Assembly (NCBI RefSeq): GCF_019931195.1
Contig: NZ_JAIOUO010000008.1
Location: 1-64,000, forward strand
From: Marinobacter sp. F4216
GTDB lineage: Bacteria > Pseudomonadota > Gammaproteobacteria > Pseudomonadales > Oleiphilaceae
Length of the DNA: 64,000 bases
Direction: 5' to 3'
The stretch's first letter is position 1. Every line of letters begins with the position of its first letter. Positions 52,650 to 64,000 of this stretch are shown in pieces. The translations under genes and the position numbers were made by a program. Below the pieces are notes generated by a model, which worked only from the letters and a program-made list of their open reading frames with translations, was not told the DNA's origin and ran no database searches.

Positions 52650-53164
52650 GCTTTCCCTTTCGCAGGATGGTTATCCGCAAGTGCCTTGGCCACATCCACC
52701 GGATGCTCACCATTGGCCTCGGCCAGGCGTTCAATCTCTTCCTTGAATTCATTGATGTCCTGGAAACTTCGATACACCGAAGCAAAGCGAACGTACGCCA
52801 CCTGGTCCAGCTGGCGCAGCTCGGTCATGACCTCTTCACCCACTTGCATGGATTTGACTTCCCGTTCCCCGGTCGCCCGCAGGCGGTACTTGATCCGGTT
52901 CAACGCCGCATCAATCTGCTCGATGCTCACGGGACGCTTCTCAAGCGCCTTCATCAAACCGGAGCGAAGCTTCTCTTCATCGAAGGGCTGCCGGACGCCA
53001 TCCTGCTTAACCACCCGGGGCATCACCAGTTCGGCGCTTTCAAAGGTCGTGAAACGCTCATGACAGGACAGACATTCCCTGCGGCGGCGAACCTGATCGC
53101 CCTCGGCCACAAGGCGCGAGTCGATGACTTTCGTATCTGCTTCACCACAGAAGGGACAATGCAT
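52646..53164 (-). CDS. nrdR: Ribonucleotide reductase repressor NrdR
   Basis: 172-residue ATP/dATP-sensing repressor of nrd genes. The N-terminal zinc ribbon ([17 protein letters not shown] and [10 protein letters not shown]) is followed by an ATP-cone domain. The C-terminus is about 15-20 residues longer than usual, ending [14 protein letters not shown] and a basic tail. First of the nrdR-rib-nusB-thiL-pgpA run, 73 bases after glyA and separated from it by a hairpin. Confidence 0.97.
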   Translation of the reverse strand: MHCPFCGEADTKVIDSRLVAEGDQVRRRRECLSCHERFTTFESAELVMPRVVKQDGVRQPFDEEKLRSGLMKALEKRPVSIEQIDAALNRIKYRLRATGEREVKSMQVGEEVMTELRQLDQVAYVRFASVYRSFQDINEFKEEIERLAEANGEHPVDVAKALADNHPAKGKA

Positions 53165-53187
53165 AACTCAGAGGCTCCAGAACGGAG

Positions 53188-53220
53188 GCCGGGCCGTGCG
53201 CCTGAGACACACGGCCCGGC
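53188..53220 (-). terminator. Hairpin after glyA
   Basis: GCCGGGCCGTG and CACGGCCCGGC form a perfect 11-base stem with an 11-base loop, 20-50 bases past the glyA stop. The minus strand continues CTCCGTTCTGG with no proper T-run, so termination may be partial and let glyA transcripts run into nrdR. Confidence 0.45.
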
Positions 53221-53237
53221 AGGTCTTGACGGAAAGT

Positions 53238-54491
53238 TTAGCCGTAGACCGGGAATCGGGCACACACGGCCTCAACCTGGCCACGTACCCGCTCGATGAT
53301 GGACTCGTCATCCATGTTATCGAGGATGTCACAGATCCAGCCGGCCAGCTCGCGGCACTCGGCTTCACCGAAACCGCGGGTGGTGATCGCCGGGGTACCG
53401 ATGCGCAGGCCCGAGGTCACGAACGGGGAACGCGGATCGTTCGGCACGGCGTTCTTGTTCACGGTGATGTGAGCACGGCCCAGAGCCGCATCGGCATCTT
53501 TACCAGTGATGTCCTGCTTGATCAGGCTCAGCAGGAACAGGTGATTCCTGGTGCCACCGGAAACCACGTCGTAACCGCGATTAACGAACACTTCAGCCAT
53601 CGCGCCGGCATTCTTCACAACCTGCTGCTGGTAAGCCTTGAACTCATCGCTCATGGCTTCCTTGAAGCACACAGCCTTGGCGGCGATCACGTGCATCAGA
53701 GGGCCACCCTGGCCACCCGGGAAAACGGCGGAGTTCAGCTTCTTCTGCAGGTCAGCGTCGTCGCAGGCCAGGATCAGGCCACCGCGAGGACCACGCAGGG
53801 TCTTGTGTGTGGTGGTCGCAACCACGTGGGCGTGAGGCACCGGGTCCGGGTAAACACCAGCGGCAACCAGACCAGCCACGTGCGCCATATCAACAAACAG
53901 GTAGGCGCCTACTTTGTCTGCAATCTCACGGAAACGGGCAAAATCCAGCTCCTGTGAGTAAGCGGAGAAGCCGGCAATGATCATCTTCGGCTTGTGTTCA
54001 ACCGCCAGTGCTTCCACTTCGTCGTAGTCGATCAGGCCGGTTTCCGGGTTCAGACCGTACTGGACGGCCTGGTAGATCTTGCCTGAGAAGTTCACGCTGG
54101 CACCGTGGGTCAGGTGGCCACCGTGAGCCAGGCTCATGCCCAGAACCGTGTCACCTGGCTTCAGCAGAGCCATGAACACGGCCGAGTTAGCCTGCGAGCC
54201 GGAGTGCGGCTGCACGTTGGCGTAGGCCGCACCGAACAGTTCCTTGGCACGGTCGATGGCCAGCTGCTCAGCCACATCGACGTATTCGCAGCCACCGTAG
54301 TAGCGCTTGCCGGGGTAGCCTTCGGCGTACTTGTTGGTCAGCTTGCTGCCCTGAGCTTCCATCACCCGCGGACTGGTGTAGTTCTCGGATGCAATCAGCT
54401 CGATATGAGCTTCCTGACGCTTCTCTTCCGCCTGCATGGCGTTCCAGAGTTCATCGTCAAAGCCGGCGATTTTCATATCACGATTAAACAT
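53238..54491 (-). CDS. glyA: Serine hydroxymethyltransferase
   Basis: 417-residue pyridoxal phosphate enzyme that interconverts serine and glycine and charges tetrahydrofolate with one-carbon units. The cofactor lysine motif [16 protein letters not shown] is intact. I chose the ATG at 54491 ([16 protein letters not shown]), the family start. A minus-strand TAGAAT at 54567-54572 could be its -10 box, but the -35 is poor. Confidence 0.97.
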   Translation of the reverse strand: MFNRDMKIAGFDDELWNAMQAEEKRQEAHIELIASENYTSPRVMEAQGSKLTNKYAEGYPGKRYYGGCEYVDVAEQLAIDRAKELFGAAYANVQPHSGSQANSAVFMALLKPGDTVLGMSLAHGGHLTHGASVNFSGKIYQAVQYGLNPETGLIDYDEVEALAVEHKPKMIIAGFSAYSQELDFARFREIADKVGAYLFVDMAHVAGLVAAGVYPDPVPHAHVVATTTHKTLRGPRGGLILACDDADLQKKLNSAVFPGGQGGPLMHVIAAKAVCFKEAMSDEFKAYQQQVVKNAGAMAEVFVNRGYDVVSGGTRNHLFLLSLIKQDITGKDADAALGRAHITVNKNAVPNDPRSPFVTSGLRIGTPAITTRGFGEAECRELAGWICDILDNMDDESIIERVRGQVEAVCARFPVYG

Positions 54492-54754
54492 GGATGCGCT
54501 GCCCCTGTATGTGTGGCTGGTACGGGGGCGCTGTGCCCATCCGTACACCCTGAAAAATTGGGCCGCTATTCTAGCTTAGATACCGGTAAAAAATCATCTT
54601 TTGTACCGCTATTACCGGCTCAGGACAAACCCTCACACCACGGTGCTTCGACTTTCCCTCAATTGCTATAGCGATGCGGTTTCGCTACCTTACGTGCCTA
54701 ATCCCCAAGTCATATTTTGATCACCTCCGAATTCAACAGAGGACACAGCTCGTT

Positions 54755-56416
54755 ATGGCCCAATACGTATTCAGTATGAATCGCGTCGGCAAGGTGGTAC
54801 CACCCAAGCGCGAAATCCTCAAAGACATCTCCCTGAGCTTCTTCCCCGGCGCCAAAATCGGTGTTTTGGGTCTGAATGGCGCCGGTAAGTCCACCCTGCT
54901 GCGCATCATGGCGGGTGTTGATCAGGATTACATCGGTGAAGCCCGTCCCCAGCCGGGCATCAACGTTGGTTACCTGCCCCAGGAGCCGGAACTGGACGAC
55001 AACAAAACCGTGAAGGAAATTGTCGACGAGGCGGTTTCCGGCGTCCACGAGGCGCTGGCCGAACTGGACAAGGTTTACGCCGCCTATGCCGAACCGGATG
55101 CCGACTTTGACGCTCTGGCCAAGAAGCAGGGCGAACTGGAGGCCTATATCCAGGCCACCGACGGCCACGACATCGAGCGCAAGATGGAAGTCGCCGCCGA
55201 CGCACTGCGCCTGCCAGCCTGGGACCAGATGGTAAAAAACCTGTCCGGTGGTGAGCGTCGCCGGGTTGCCCTGTGCCGCCTGTTGCTGTCGGGCCCGGAC
55301 ATGCTGCTGCTGGACGAGCCCACCAACCACCTGGACGCCGAATCCGTCGCCTGGCTGGAGCGTTTCCTGCACGACTACGAAGGCACTGTCGTAGCCATTA
55401 CCCACGACCGTTACTTCCTGGACAACGTCGCCGGCTGGATTCTGGAACTCGACCGGGGCCACGGCATCCCGTTCGAGGGCAACTACAGCCAGTGGCTGGA
55501 GAACAAAGAGAAGCGTCTGGAGATGGAAGCCAAGCAGGAAGCCGCCCACCAGAAAGCCATCAAGCACGAGCTTGAGTGGGTGCGCTCCAACGCCAAGGGC
55601 CGTCAGTCCAAAAGCAAGGCCCGCCTGGCCCGCTTCGAGGAAATGTCATCCCAGGAATTCCAGAAGCGTAACGAAACCAACGAGCTGTACATTCCGCCTG
55701 GCCCCCGCCTGGGCGACAAGGTCATCGAGGTGGACGGCATCAGCAAGTCCTTCGACGACCGTCTGCTGTACGAAAACGTCTCGTTCAACGTACCGCCCGG
55801 AGCCATAGTCGGCATCATCGGCGGCAACGGGGCCGGCAAGTCCACCCTGTTCCGCATGATCTCCGGCAAGGACCAGCCCGACAGTGGCTCCATCACTGTC
55901 GGCGAGACGGTCAAACTGGCCTACGTGGACCAGATGCGCGACCTCGAAGGCGACAAGACCGTCTGGGAAGAACTCAGTGACGGCCAGGACATCATCAAGG
56001 TGGGCAACTACGAGACTCCGTCCCGCGCCTATGTTGGCCGCTTCAACTTCAAGGGCTCCGACCAGCAAAAGCGGGTTGGTGATCTGTCCGGTGGGGAGCG
56101 CAACCGCCTGCACCTGGCCAAGCTGCTGAAAGAAGGCGGCAACGTTCTGCTGCTGGACGAACCGACCAACGACCTGGACGTGGAAACCCTGCGAGCGCTG
56201 GAAGAAGCCCTGCTCAACTTCCCGGGAGCCGCCCTGGTGATCTCCCACGACCGCTGGTTCCTGGACCGCGTCGCCACCCACATCCTGGCGTTCGAGGACG
56301 ATGGCGAAGTGGTGTACTTCGAAGGTAACTTCAACGAATACGACGAAGACCACAAGAAGCGCAAGGGTGACTCCGCCATGGTGCCCCAGCGCATGAAGTA
56401 CAAGAAGCTGGCCTGA
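54755..56416 (+). CDS. ettA: Energy-dependent translational throttle protein EttA (ABC-F)
   Basis: 553-residue soluble ABC-F ATPase that binds the ribosomal E site and gates the first peptide bond according to energy state. Two nucleotide-binding domains are seen with Walker A GLNGAGKST and GGNGAGKST, signatures LSGGERRRV and LSGGERNRL, and the arm and linker (positively charged, near residues 240-310). I chose the ATG at 54755 (MAQYVFSMNRVGK), the family start. Its stop overlaps the radA start (TGATG). Confidence 0.97.
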   Translation: MAQYVFSMNRVGKVVPPKREILKDISLSFFPGAKIGVLGLNGAGKSTLLRIMAGVDQDYIGEARPQPGINVGYLPQEPELDDNKTVKEIVDEAVSGVHEALAELDKVYAAYAEPDADFDALAKKQGELEAYIQATDGHDIERKMEVAADALRLPAWDQMVKNLSGGERRRVALCRLLLSGPDMLLLDEPTNHLDAESVAWLERFLHDYEGTVVAITHDRYFLDNVAGWILELDRGHGIPFEGNYSQWLENKEKRLEMEAKQEAAHQKAIKHELEWVRSNAKGRQSKSKARLARFEEMSSQEFQKRNETNELYIPPGPRLGDKVIEVDGISKSFDDRLLYENVSFNVPPGAIVGIIGGNGAGKSTLFRMISGKDQPDSGSITVGETVKLAYVDQMRDLEGDKTVWEELSDGQDIIKVGNYETPSRAYVGRFNFKGSDQQKRVGDLSGGERNRLHLAKLLKEGGNVLLLDEPTNDLDVETLRALEEALLNFPGAALVISHDRWFLDRVATHILAFEDDGEVVYFEGNFNEYDEDHKKRKGDSAMVPQRMKYKKLA

Positions 56417-57792
56417 TGGCAAAGACCAAAACGTCATACGTCTGCACCGAATGCGGTGCAGACTACTCCAAGTGGCAGGGCCAGTGCAGTGCCTGCCACG
56501 AATGGAACACCATCAGTGAAGTTCGTGGCGTTGGGAGTCAGCCCAAGGGCGCTCGCGGCGCCCGCTTTGAAGGGTTTGCCGGCAGTCTGACCGAAATCCA
56601 GAGATTGGATGACGTGAGCCTGGCGGAGCAGCCACGCATCAGCACCGGTATGCAGGAGTTCGATCGGGTACTGGGCGGCGGCCTCGTCGAAGGCTCAGCT
56701 GTGCTGATGGGCGGGCATCCCGGCGCGGGTAAAAGCACTCTACTGCTTCAGGCAGTCTGCCATCTGGCGGAAAGCGTGCCGGCTCTGTATGTCACCGGGG
56801 AGGAATCCCTGCAGCAAGTCGCCATGCGCGCCAAGCGCCTGGGACTACCCACCAAAGATCTCAAGATGCTGTCCGAAACCAGCGTGGAGCGGGTAATTCA
56901 GATTGCCGAGACGGAGAACCCCCGTATTCTGGTGGTCGACAGTATTCAGGTCATGCATATGTCCGACATCGAGTCAGCCCCGGGCTCGGTATCTCAGGTG
57001 CGGGAGAGCGCCGCCTTTCTGACCCGCTTCGCCAAGCAAAGCGGCACCATTCTGTTCCTCGTGGGCCATGTTACCAAGGACGGCAGCCTTGCCGGCCCGA
57101 AAGTACTGGAACACATGATCGACTGCTCCATCCTGCTGGAAGGTTCCAGTGACAGTCGTTATCGAACCCTGCGGGGCATCAAAAACCGCTTTGGCGCAGT
57201 TAACGAGCTTGGCGTGTTCGCCATGCTGGAGCAGGGTCTGAAAGAAGTGAAAAACCCCAGCGCTATTTTTCTCAACCGGGGTGAAGAAGCCGCACCGGGC
57301 AGTGTGGTGATGGTGGTGTGGGAAGGCACCCGGCCCATGCTGGTAGAAATCCAGGCGCTCGTGGACATGGCGCAAGGGGGTTACCCCCGCCGCGTGGCCG
57401 TGGGCCTGGATCAGAACCGTTTGGCCATGTTGCTGGCCGTTCTGCATCGGCACGGCGGCATGCACGTGTCCGATCAGGACGTGTTCGTCAACGTGGTGGG
57501 CGGCGTCAAGGTGGCCGAAACCAGTGCCGATCTGGCGCTGCTGGCATCGATCGTGTCGTCCTTCCGGGATCGCGCGCTGCCACAGGATGTGGTGATTTTC
57601 GGTGAGGTGGGCCTGTCTGGCGAAATCCGACCGGTACCCAGCGGCCAGGAACGCATCTACGAAGCGGCCAAGCACGGATTCACCCGCGCCCTGGTGCCAA
57701 AAGCCAACGCTCCGAGAAAGCCCATAGAGGGCATGAAGGTAACCGCGGTTACCCGACTGAGTGACGCGCTGGCGGCACTTGAAGAGTTCTGA
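56416..57792 (+). CDS. radA: DNA repair protein RadA
   Basis: 458-residue RecA-like branch-migration ATPase. An N-terminal zinc finger (CTECGADYSKWQGQCSAC, Cys10/13/24/27), Walker A GHPGAGKST, the RadA motif KNRFG and a C-terminal Lon-like domain are all visible. It is translationally coupled to ettA by one base, an arrangement I do not recall as universal. A clear terminator follows directly after its stop. Confidence 0.98.
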   Translation: MAKTKTSYVCTECGADYSKWQGQCSACHEWNTISEVRGVGSQPKGARGARFEGFAGSLTEIQRLDDVSLAEQPRISTGMQEFDRVLGGGLVEGSAVLMGGHPGAGKSTLLLQAVCHLAESVPALYVTGEESLQQVAMRAKRLGLPTKDLKMLSETSVERVIQIAETENPRILVVDSIQVMHMSDIESAPGSVSQVRESAAFLTRFAKQSGTILFLVGHVTKDGSLAGPKVLEHMIDCSILLEGSSDSRYRTLRGIKNRFGAVNELGVFAMLEQGLKEVKNPSAIFLNRGEEAAPGSVVMVVWEGTRPMLVEIQALVDMAQGGYPRRVAVGLDQNRLAMLLAVLHRHGGMHVSDQDVFVNVVGGVKVAETSADLALLASIVSSFRDRALPQDVVIFGEVGLSGEIRPVPSGQERIYEAAKHGFTRALVPKANAPRKPIEGMKVTAVTRLSDALAALEEF

Positions 57793-57817
57793 AAAAAGGC
57801 CCTGATGGGCCTTTTTT
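57792..57817. terminator. Terminator after radA
   Basis: AAAAAAGGCCC, TGAT loop, GGGCCTTTTTT: a perfect stem that starts at the last base of the radA stop codon. It may also serve the convergent PilZ gene. Confidence 0.93.
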
Positions 57818-57846
57818 CGTTAGAGCATGGAAATGAAAAACGCCCC

Positions 57847-58215
57847 CTATTCGAGCAGGTGAGCGAATTCCCGCTCCAGCAACGCCTGATCCCCGAGGTT
57901 TAATTCCACCAACCGCTTCAGGTGGCTCGCACTCTCCAGATCAATGTACTGACACTTGAAACCCAGCCTGTGGGTTTCCACATGTCGCAGGGCCACCGCC
58001 ATCACGATACCGATCTCTCGATCATTCAGATGGATTATCACTTCACAGGGGTCTTTCAGCGGCACGTCCCACGCCTCCGGCCGCCGAACCAGGACACCCT
58101 TGAGAGAGATATCCAGAACCGTCGTTTCCCACACCTCATCCTGCCAGTGCAACTCACAGGGAGCGTCGAATTCGATTCGATGGAAACGGCGTTTTTCCGC
58201 GGCTAAGGCTGACAA
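57847..58215 (-). CDS. PilZ-domain protein (cyclic di-GMP receptor)
   Basis: 122-residue single-domain protein. The two cyclic di-GMP motifs are present: RxxxR in EKRRFHRIEF near residue 10 and D-x-S-x-x-G in VLDISLKGVLV near residue 37. It therefore likely binds cyclic di-GMP and acts on an unknown partner. It is not the pilus gene pilZ, whose product lacks these residues and lies in another context. It is monocistronic between radA and hemE, with no clue to its target. Confidence 0.88.
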   Translation of the reverse strand: MSALAAEKRRFHRIEFDAPCELHWQDEVWETTVLDISLKGVLVRRPEAWDVPLKDPCEVIIHLNDREIGIVMAVALRHVETHRLGFKCQYIDLESASHLKRLVELNLGDQALLEREFAHLLE

Positions 58216-58353
58216 GGGGCGCTCCTGTTACCTGCGTGGTTTTACCCGACTATAAACCCGCCATCACTATCCTGCCAGCGACCATTCTGGTGCCTGTTTC
58301 ACAAATCGAGGAATGGGGTGCAGCCTGACCACACCCCTGCAGGAACCACCAGA

Positions 58354-59424
58354 TTACTGGTGATATTGGGGGCTCAGCTCAACCACCGCCTCGATAAAGG
58401 CACCGGCGTGTTCCGGGTCCACGTCCGGCGTAATGCCGTGACCGAGGTTGAAGATATGTCCCGTTCCGGACCCGAAGCGGCGCAGAATGTCGGCAACCTC
58501 CTGTCGGATTCGGGCCGGCGGCGCGTACAGCATGGCCGGATCCATGTTGCCCTGCAGGGCAACCCGGTCGCCGATACGGGCACGGGCATTGCCGATGTCT
58601 GTAGTCCAGTCCAGTCCAACCGCATCCGCACCGACATCCGCGATGGACTCCAGCCACTGACCACCGTTCTTGGTGAACAGAATCACCGGCACTTTCCGGC
58701 CATCGTTTTCACGCTTAAGCCCGGCCACAATCTTCTTCATGTAACGAAGCGAAAACTCCTCATAGGCCCAGCTGCTCAGTACCCCACCCCAGGTATCAAA
58801 AATCTGCACCGCCTGGGCACCCGCATCGATCTGGCCGTTCAGGTAATCAATGACCGAGTCCGCCAGATGATCCAGCAACCGGTGCATGACTTCGGGCTGG
58901 CCATACATCAATTTCTTGGCCTCACGGAAGTCCTTGGACGAACCTCCCTCGATCATATAGGTGGCCAGGGTCCAGGGACTGCCGGAGAAACCGATCAACG
59001 GAACCCGCCCACCGAGCGCGCCACGAATGGTCGACACCGCATTCATCACGTAATCAAGATCGACTGTCGCATTCAGCGTCGGTAAGGCGTCTACATCGGC
59101 TTCGGAGCGGATGGTTCTCTTGAACTTGGGGCCTTCGCCGGTTTCGAAATACAGGCCCAGACCCAGTGCATCGGGAATGGTCAGAATGTCCGAGAACAGG
59201 ATCGCTGCGTCCAGTGGGTAGCGCTCCAGCGGCTGAAGCGTGACCTCACAGGCCAGCTCCGTATTCTTGCACAGGCTGAGGAAGTCGCCGGCCTTGGCCC
59301 GGGTCGCCCGGTATTCCGGCAGGTATCGTCCGGCCTGACGCATCATCCACACAGGGGTACGGTCCACAGGCTGGCGCATCAGCGCGCGCAGAAAGCGATC
59401 GTTCTTCAACTCAGTCATAGACAT
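58354..59424 (-). CDS. hemE: Uroporphyrinogen decarboxylase
   Basis: 356-residue enzyme that decarboxylates uroporphyrinogen III to coproporphyrinogen III in haem synthesis. The signature [16 protein letters not shown] and [17 protein letters not shown] are intact. Two ATGs lie two codons apart (59424 and 59418). It is separated from gltD by a strong terminator, so it should have its own promoter; I see no clear one. Confidence 0.97.
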   Translation of the reverse strand: MSMTELKNDRFLRALMRQPVDRTPVWMMRQAGRYLPEYRATRAKAGDFLSLCKNTELACEVTLQPLERYPLDAAILFSDILTIPDALGLGLYFETGEGPKFKRTIRSEADVDALPTLNATVDLDYVMNAVSTIRGALGGRVPLIGFSGSPWTLATYMIEGGSSKDFREAKKLMYGQPEVMHRLLDHLADSVIDYLNGQIDAGAQAVQIFDTWGGVLSSWAYEEFSLRYMKKIVAGLKRENDGRKVPVILFTKNGGQWLESIADVGADAVGLDWTTDIGNARARIGDRVALQGNMDPAMLYAPPARIRQEVADILRRFGSGTGHIFNLGHGITPDVDPEHAGAFIEAVVELSPQYHQ

Positions 59425-59491
59425 TCCAGCATTCCTGGTCGGTGAGTGGTTCTATCCGAATGGGGAGCAATGATACCCCGTTTGCAGCAAT

Positions 59492-59528
59492 AAAAAAGGG
59501 CGGCTTACCACGAGTAAGCCGCCCTTTT
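59492..59528. terminator. Terminator of gltBD
   Basis: AAAAGGGCGGCTTAC and GTAAGCCGCCCTTTT form a long perfect stem with a short loop, and on the minus strand a T-run (TTTTTTATT) follows. It lies 20-50 bases past the gltD stop codon. Confidence 0.92.
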
Positions 59529-59545
59529 CTGCGTTCGGACAGGAA

Positions 59546-60982
<1,437 letters not shown>

Positions 60983-61043
60983 TCAATTTCGACCAGGGCG
61001 GCCATCCCTAGGCCGCCCTTAAACCCTGTCTTAACGGGAGACC

Positions 61044-64000
61044 TTATTCCGGTCTTGCCCGGGTGCTAGCCAGCAGGCTGCGTAGGTTGGCAGCCTTGGG
61101 TTTAACCAGCCAGAAACGGCCGATGTAATCTTCGAAATTTTCAAGGATGTGCGCGGCCCACTCACTGCCCGTCTCCGAGATGTGCTCGCGGATGACGCCA
61201 CGCAGGTGGTTGCGGTAGGACTCCATGTCTTCACTTGAAATCCTCTGGATCTCCACGAGTTCGTGGTTGTACTTGTCAACAAACGTGTTGTTGCGGTCCA
61301 GCACATAAGCAAAGCCGCCAGTCATACCGGCGCCGAAGTTATGGCCGGTATTGCCAAGCACAGTCACAAGCCCGCCGGTCATGTATTCACAACAGTGGTC
61401 GCCCGCGCCCTCAACGACAGCATGGGCACCGGAGTTACGCACGGCGAAACGCTCGCCCGCGGTGCCAGCGGCGAACAATTTGCCTCCGGTTGCACCGTAT
61501 AGGCAGGTGTTACCGACAATGGACGTTTCCTGAGTCTTGAACTCGCTGCCACGGGGCGGCTTCACCACCAGCTTGCCGCCGGTCATGCCCTTGCCCACGT
61601 AGTCGTTCGCGTCACCTTCAAGAATCAGATTCAGACCGCCTACGTTCCACACACCAAAACTCTGGCCGGCCGTACCGGTCAGGTCCAGGGTAATCGGAGC
61701 GTCCGCCATGCCCTGATTACCATGCCGCGCGGCGATCTCACCGGAAAGACGGGCACCGATTGAGCGATCACAGTTGGTCACCTTGTAGGACCAGGCACCG
61801 CCGGAAGCGTTCTCAATAGCGGTCGCCGTGTCCTTGATCATCTGCTCGGCCAGGGCGCCCCTGTCGAACGGATGGTTGTGCTCGACCTGACAGGTGTGCG
61901 GTTTGTCCGCCGGAATATGGTCATTGGACAGCAACCGGGACAGATCCAGTTTCTTCTGGCGCTCGGTATTGCCAGGCAGGCGTTCCAGCAGGTCGACACG
62001 ACCGACCAGCTCTTCCAGAGTCCGGACACCCAGCTTGGACATCCATTCACGGGTTTCTTCCGCTACGAAACGGAAGAAGTTCATGGCCATTTCAACCGTG
62101 CCCTTGAAATGCTCTTCCCGCAGATGCTCGTTCTGGGTTGCCACACCGGTTGCACAGTTGTTCAGGTGACAGATACGCAGGTACTTACAACCCAGTGCCA
62201 CCATCGGTGTGGTGCCGAAGCCGAAGCTTTCCGCACCCAGAATGGCCGCCTTCACCACATCCAGACCGGTCTTGATGCCACCGTCCGTCTGCAGGCGAAT
62301 CTTGCCCCGCAGGTCGTTGGCACGGAGAGCCTGATGGGTCTCGGTCAGCCCCAGCTCCCAGGGAGAACCGGCGTAACGGATCGATGTCAGCGGGCTGGCG
62401 GCAGTACCACCGTCGTAACCGGAAACGGTGATCAGGTCCGCGTAAGCCTTGGCCACGCCCGCGGCAATGGTGCCAACGCCCGGCTCAGACACCAGCTTCA
62501 CCGATACCAGCGCATCCGGATTGACCTGCTTGAGGTCAAAAATCAGCTGGGCCAGATCCTCGATCGAATAAATGTCGTGGTGCGGGGGCGGCGAAATCAG
62601 GGTAACGCCTGGTACCGAGTATCGCAGGCGAGCGATCAGGTCGTTCACCTTGCCACCCGGCAACTGGCCACCCTCACCCGGCTTGGCACCCTGAGCCACT
62701 TTGATCTGCATGACATCGGCACTGCGCAGGTATTCGGCGGTCACACCGAAACGCCCCGAAGCCACCTGTTTGATCTTGGAACGCTTCTCAGTGCCATGGC
62801 GAGCCGGATCCTCACCACCCTCACCGGAGTTGGAGCGTCCACCAAGGGTGTTCATCGCCACAGCCAGCGCTTCGTGGGCTTCGGGTGACAGAGCACCAAG
62901 GGACATCGCGGCCGAGTCGAAACGCGGGAAGATCTTCTCCACCGGCTCAACATCCGACAGGTCAATTTGCGTCACGTCCTTGCGCAGGGACAACAGGTCC
63001 CGCAACGTAGCCACCGGGCGCTCGTTAACCAGCGCCGCGTATTCCTTGTAGTGACCGTAATTGCCATTAGTCACAGCCTCTTGCAGTTTGGCAACCACAT
63101 CAGGATTGAAGGCGTGATATTCCTGCCCGTGCACGTACTTGAGCAAACCTCCCGGAGTGATCGGTTTGCGGGAACTCCGGGCCAGAGCCGCCAACTGCTC
63201 CTGATCCTGCTGAAAATCGAAGAAGCCAGCGCCCTGGATTCGGCTGGGCACGCCCTTGAAGCACAGATCCACCACATCATCCGCCAGACCAATGGCTTCG
63301 AACAGCTGGGCACCCCGATAGGAGGTAATGGTTGAGATACCCATCTTGGACAGGATTTTCAGCAGCCCCTTGTTGACGCCTCGACGGTAATTGTTCTTGG
63401 CCTCGATCGGGTCCATCAGCATTTCGCCGGTACGGATCAGATCGTTCAGCACCTGGTAGGCCAGGTAGGGGTACACGGCGGTCGCACCGAAGCCAAACAA
63501 AACCGCGAACTGATGGGGATCCCGGGCCCAGCCGGTTTCGACCAGCAGGTTGGAATCACAACGCAGACCACGCTCAACCAGATGGTGATGCACGGCACCG
63601 GTAGCCATCAGCGAGTTGATCGGAAGTTCGCCGTCCTTGAGCTCTCGGTCCGTCAGGACCAGAATCACCTTGCCGTCACGAACGGCCTGCTCGGCCTGTT
63701 CGCAGATGCCCCGGATAGCGCCTTCAAGGCCCAGTTCAGGACGGTAGCTCAGGTGAATGTTGGCCACTTCGAAGCCAGGCCGGCCGTTATTGACGACCTT
63801 CAGGAACTTGGCCGGAGACAGCACCGGTGTCGACAGGATGATCCGGTTCGCGTGCTCCGCGGTTTCCTGAAACACATTCTGTTCAGCGCCGAGGCAGGTT
63901 TCCAGCGACATGACGATGGATTCCCGCAGCGGATCGATCGCCGGGTTGGTTACCTGGGCAAACTTCTGCCGGAAATAATCACCGACATGGCGCACCTTGC
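61044..64000 (-). CDS. gltB: Glutamate synthase large subunit, partial (5' end outside the window)
   Basis: About 985 residues of an open frame that continues past the right edge; the usual length is near 1480, so the N-terminal glutamine amidotransferase domain is missing from view. Present are the central domain, the FMN-binding synthase domain with the 3Fe-4S cysteines ([15 protein letters not shown]) and the C-terminal GXGXG beta-helix domain ([16 protein letters not shown]). No frame break is seen in the visible part. It is followed by gltD. Confidence 0.97.
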   Translation of the reverse strand, partial: KVRHVGDYFRQKFAQVTNPAIDPLRESIVMSLETCLGAEQNVFQETAEHANRIILSTPVLSPAKFLKVVNNGRPGFEVANIHLSYRPELGLEGAIRGICEQAEQAVRDGKVILVLTDRELKDGELPINSLMATGAVHHHLVERGLRCDSNLLVETGWARDPHQFAVLFGFGATAVYPYLAYQVLNDLIRTGEMLMDPIEAKNNYRRGVNKGLLKILSKMGISTITSYRGAQLFEAIGLADDVVDLCFKGVPSRIQGAGFFDFQQDQEQLAALARSSRKPITPGGLLKYVHGQEYHAFNPDVVAKLQEAVTNGNYGHYKEYAALVNERPVATLRDLLSLRKDVTQIDLSDVEPVEKIFPRFDSAAMSLGALSPEAHEALAVAMNTLGGRSNSGEGGEDPARHGTEKRSKIKQVASGRFGVTAEYLRSADVMQIKVAQGAKPGEGGQLPGGKVNDLIARLRYSVPGVTLISPPPHHDIYSIEDLAQLIFDLKQVNPDALVSVKLVSEPGVGTIAAGVAKAYADLITVSGYDGGTAASPLTSIRYAGSPWELGLTETHQALRANDLRGKIRLQTDGGIKTGLDVVKAAILGAESFGFGTTPMVALGCKYLRICHLNNCATGVATQNEHLREEHFKGTVEMAMNFFRFVAEETREWMSKLGVRTLEELVGRVDLLERLPGNTERQKKLDLSRLLSNDHIPADKPHTCQVEHNHPFDRGALAEQMIKDTATAIENASGGAWSYKVTNCDRSIGARLSGEIAARHGNQGMADAPITLDLTGTAGQSFGVWNVGGLNLILEGDANDYVGKGMTGGKLVVKPPRGSEFKTQETSIVGNTCLYGATGGKLFAAGTAGERFAVRNSGAHAVVEGAGDHCCEYMTGGLVTVLGNTGHNFGAGMTGGFAYVLDRNNTFVDKYNHELVEIQRISSEDMESYRNHLRGVIREHISETGSEWAAHILENFEDYIGRFWLVKPKAANLRSLLASTRARPE

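Noticed and set aside
57847..58215. Naming the PilZ-domain gene pilZ
   Set aside because: The true type IV pilus PilZ lacks the cyclic di-GMP motifs and lies in another gene context; this protein has both motifs and stands alone.

Overview
The window looks like chromosomal DNA of a marine gammaproteobacterium, most probably Marinobacter or a close relative. The reasons are the gene order, which from memory closely follows Pseudomonas aeruginosa PA4542-PA4569 (clpB, pgeF, rluD, bamD, pilSR, minor pilins, ispH, fkpB, lspA, ileS, ribF, murJ, rpsT, proB, cgtA, rpmA, rplU, ispB), the presence of a WS/DGAT wax ester synthase, and moderately GC-rich housekeeping genes. The genus is an inference. No insertion sequence, prophage, CRISPR array, tRNA or rRNA gene was seen.

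Layout. 0-2.7 kb: a strong promoter pointing off the left edge, the periplasmic methionine sulfoxide repair pair msrPQ, and pssA. 2.7-6.1 kb: the ilvIHC branched-chain amino acid operon with a long leader. 6.6-12.6 kb: a DUF4124 protein, heat-shock clpB with a clear sigma-32 promoter, pgeF, rluD and bamD. 12.6-24.7 kb: nadE, the pilSR two-component system, fimT, and an oppositely oriented minor-pilin operon fimU-pilV-pilW-pilX-(small secreted protein)-pilY1-pilE. 24.8-32.9 kb: ispH, fkpB, lspA, ileS, ribF, murJ and rpsT.

33.0-38.7 kb is the accessory part: a single 1727-residue lipoprotein with 17 thrombospondin type-3-like calcium motifs, a Ser/Thr/Gly-rich segment laid out like the pore region of anthrax-type binary toxins, and an internal 'G-x-NG-x-L-DT-x-x-x-GDD' repeat. 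It lies between rpsT and proB in an otherwise conserved block and is the best candidate here for something undescribed. It is followed by 460 bp of non-coding DNA that may hold gene remnants.

38.7-43.0 kb: proB, cgtA, rpmA, rplU and the divergent ispB. 43.0-47.9 kb: glutathionyl-hydroquinone reductase with a divergent LysR regulator, wax ester synthase, a DUF2057 lipoprotein and a tiny DUF6316-like protein. 47.9-54.5 kb: a run of co-directional genes glyA, nrdR, ribD, ribBX, ribH, nusB, thiL, pgpA; the GTP cyclohydrolase half of RibBX is degenerate and riboflavin synthase is missing from the cluster. 54.7-64.0 kb: ettA-radA, a PilZ protein, hemE, gltD and the C-terminal two thirds of gltB, which runs off the right edge.
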